A stretch of 5,157 bases of DNA from Phycisphaerales bacterium. GTDB taxonomy: Bacteria > Planctomycetota > Phycisphaerae > Tepidisphaerales > Tepidisphaeraceae. The notes beneath the pieces were generated by a model. The model made no database searches, was not told the origin of the DNA, and saw only the letters and a program-made list of their open reading frames with translations. Positions 4,841 to 5,157 of the stretch are shown one piece after another. The DNA lies in contig JAQGHH010000486.1 in NCBI GenBank assembly GCA_028288945.1, positions 1 through 5,157 on the forward strand, in the 5' to 3' direction. Within the stretch, counting starts at the first letter, position 1. Each line of letters opens with the position of its first letter. The translations under genes and the position numbers were made by a program.

Positions 4841-5010
4841 TTTTCAATATCAGGAAACGTATCGTTATCTTGCCATAATCGCCGCCAACCCCCCGCCACC
4901 ACCCGACTTTCCCGCGGCATGCCGATGTCCCACGGCTCTCTTTTCGACAGGGGCGTGACATTTGCCACGGTTCATTCAGAATCAAAACCCTTCTCCCGAT
5001 CCTCCACAAA

Positions 5011-5026
5011 GCCGCTCCGCCGCGGC
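5011..5026. repeat. Short GC-rich dyad GCCGC...GCGGC
   Basis: GCCGC (5011-5015) pairs with GCGGC (5022-5026) around a six-base loop and is followed by a C-rich then T4 stretch. It resembles in style the stronger hairpin at 5134-5151 and may be a related element. Confidence 0.3.
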
Positions 5027-5052
5027 GTCCCCCTTTTCCCGATTTACTGCTC

Positions 5053-5119
5053 TTCGCACGGCCTATGCCATTCGAGCTCCACCGTTTACTGCGTCTGGCG
5101 ATGCCAAAGCCCGTGCGAA
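5053..5119. repeat. Inverted repeat with 19-base arms
   Basis: Arms 5053-5071 and 5101-5119 are complementary at 16 of 19 positions (outer nine bases TTCGCACGG / CCGTGCGAA perfect) around a 29-base spacer. The spacer carries the first copy of the CTCCACCGTTTA word, and the second copy directly follows the right arm. Confidence 0.65.
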
Positions 5120-5131
5120 CTCCACCGTTTA
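5074..5131. repeat. Direct repeat GAGCTCCACCGTTTA, 43-base period
   Basis: Copies at 5074-5088 and 5117-5131 match at 14 of 15 positions. A shorter word, TTTACTGC, recurs at 5043-5050 and 5085-5092 (42-base period), so the region has a loose tandem structure of about 42-43 bases that may continue past the window edge. Confidence 0.6.
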
Positions 5132-5133
5132 GC

Positions 5134-5151
5134 CGCCCCGCTTGCGGGGCG
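5134..5151. terminator. Stable GC hairpin CGCCCCG-CTTG-CGGGGCG at the window edge
   Basis: A perfect 7-bp stem closes a CTTG tetraloop, then GTTTCTC to the window end. It could be an intrinsic terminator for rightward transcription, but the T tract is poor and no gene ends just before it; as part of the adjacent repeat mosaic it may instead be a repeat-associated palindrome. Confidence 0.4.
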
Positions 5152-5157
5152 TTTCTC

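Larger units (their letters stand above)
4469..5157. other. About 690 bases without a gene, filled with several short-repeat families
   Basis: No protein with family likeness, tRNA, or known structured RNA was recognised in any frame. The longest open frame (- strand, 5009-4533) runs straight through the repeats and encodes Gly/Arg/Trp-rich sequence with duplicated fragments (e.g. HFGT-type words), typical of non-coding repeats. From left to right it contains interleaved inverted repeats (4511-4597), a TTGAATGAT tandem ending in seven T residues (4586-4619), a TGACCGAT cluster (4672-4776), an ATGTCCCGAA tandem (4811-4840), and a palindromic mosaic (5011-5157). No clear intrinsic terminator follows rho. 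Confidence 0.7.

Noticed and set aside
4533..5009. Open frame of 158 codons on the - strand after rho
   Set aside because: The only long frame in the region, but it is translated repeat sequence with no family pattern, no ribosome binding site and atypical composition.
5036..5157. CRISPR array suggested by the repeats with a 42-43 base period
   Set aside because: Only two to three imperfect units, the 'spacers' are themselves complementary to neighbouring units, and no cas gene is present.

Overview
The window is GC-rich bacterial DNA. It carries five leftward genes (- strand) that end at a divergent promoter region, one rightward gene (rho), and then about 690 bases with no gene but many short repeats. 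The protein set (a Rho without its N-terminal helical domain, a DUF2934 protein with an Ala/Pro/Lys-rich tail, a stand-alone LON-domain protein) and the A/T-rich word-repeat spacers between GC-rich genes suggest Planctomycetota, possibly the Phycisphaerae side. This assignment rests on recollection of family style, not on a search.

Layout on the - strand, in transcription order: yqeY (3109-2681), a PrxQ/BCP peroxiredoxin with a GTG start (2508-2020), a 313-base gap, a small DUF2934 protein (1706-1446), a LON substrate-binding-domain protein (1298-615), and a gamma-glutamylcyclotransferase-like gene (468 to the left edge, C-terminus missing). The genes are 146 to 313 bases apart, and most spacers hold a hairpin or long inverted repeat, so they look like separately expressed units rather than one tight operon. 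On the + strand, rho (3374-4468) is preceded by a very good sigma-70-type promoter (TTGACA, 18 bases, TAGAAT at 3113-3142). That implies a leader of about 225 bases with two dyads.

The genes do not form one pathway. Rho terminates transcription, YqeY is a tRNA-amidotransferase-related helical protein, the peroxiredoxin detoxifies peroxides, and the cyclotransferase-like protein belongs to a glutathione/gamma-glutamyl peptide family. Together they read as a housekeeping neighbourhood.

The most notable points are: (1) Rho keeps the whole ATPase/translocation core but has no N-terminal helix bundle, and its cold-shock-type RNA-binding domain lacks the usual aromatic residues; (2) the cyclotransferase-like protein has Val where the catalytic Glu is expected; (3) the spacers are built from short words in direct and inverted copies, a different word in each spacer, most densely in 4511-5157. 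No CRISPR array, tRNA, rRNA, transposase or defence system is visible.
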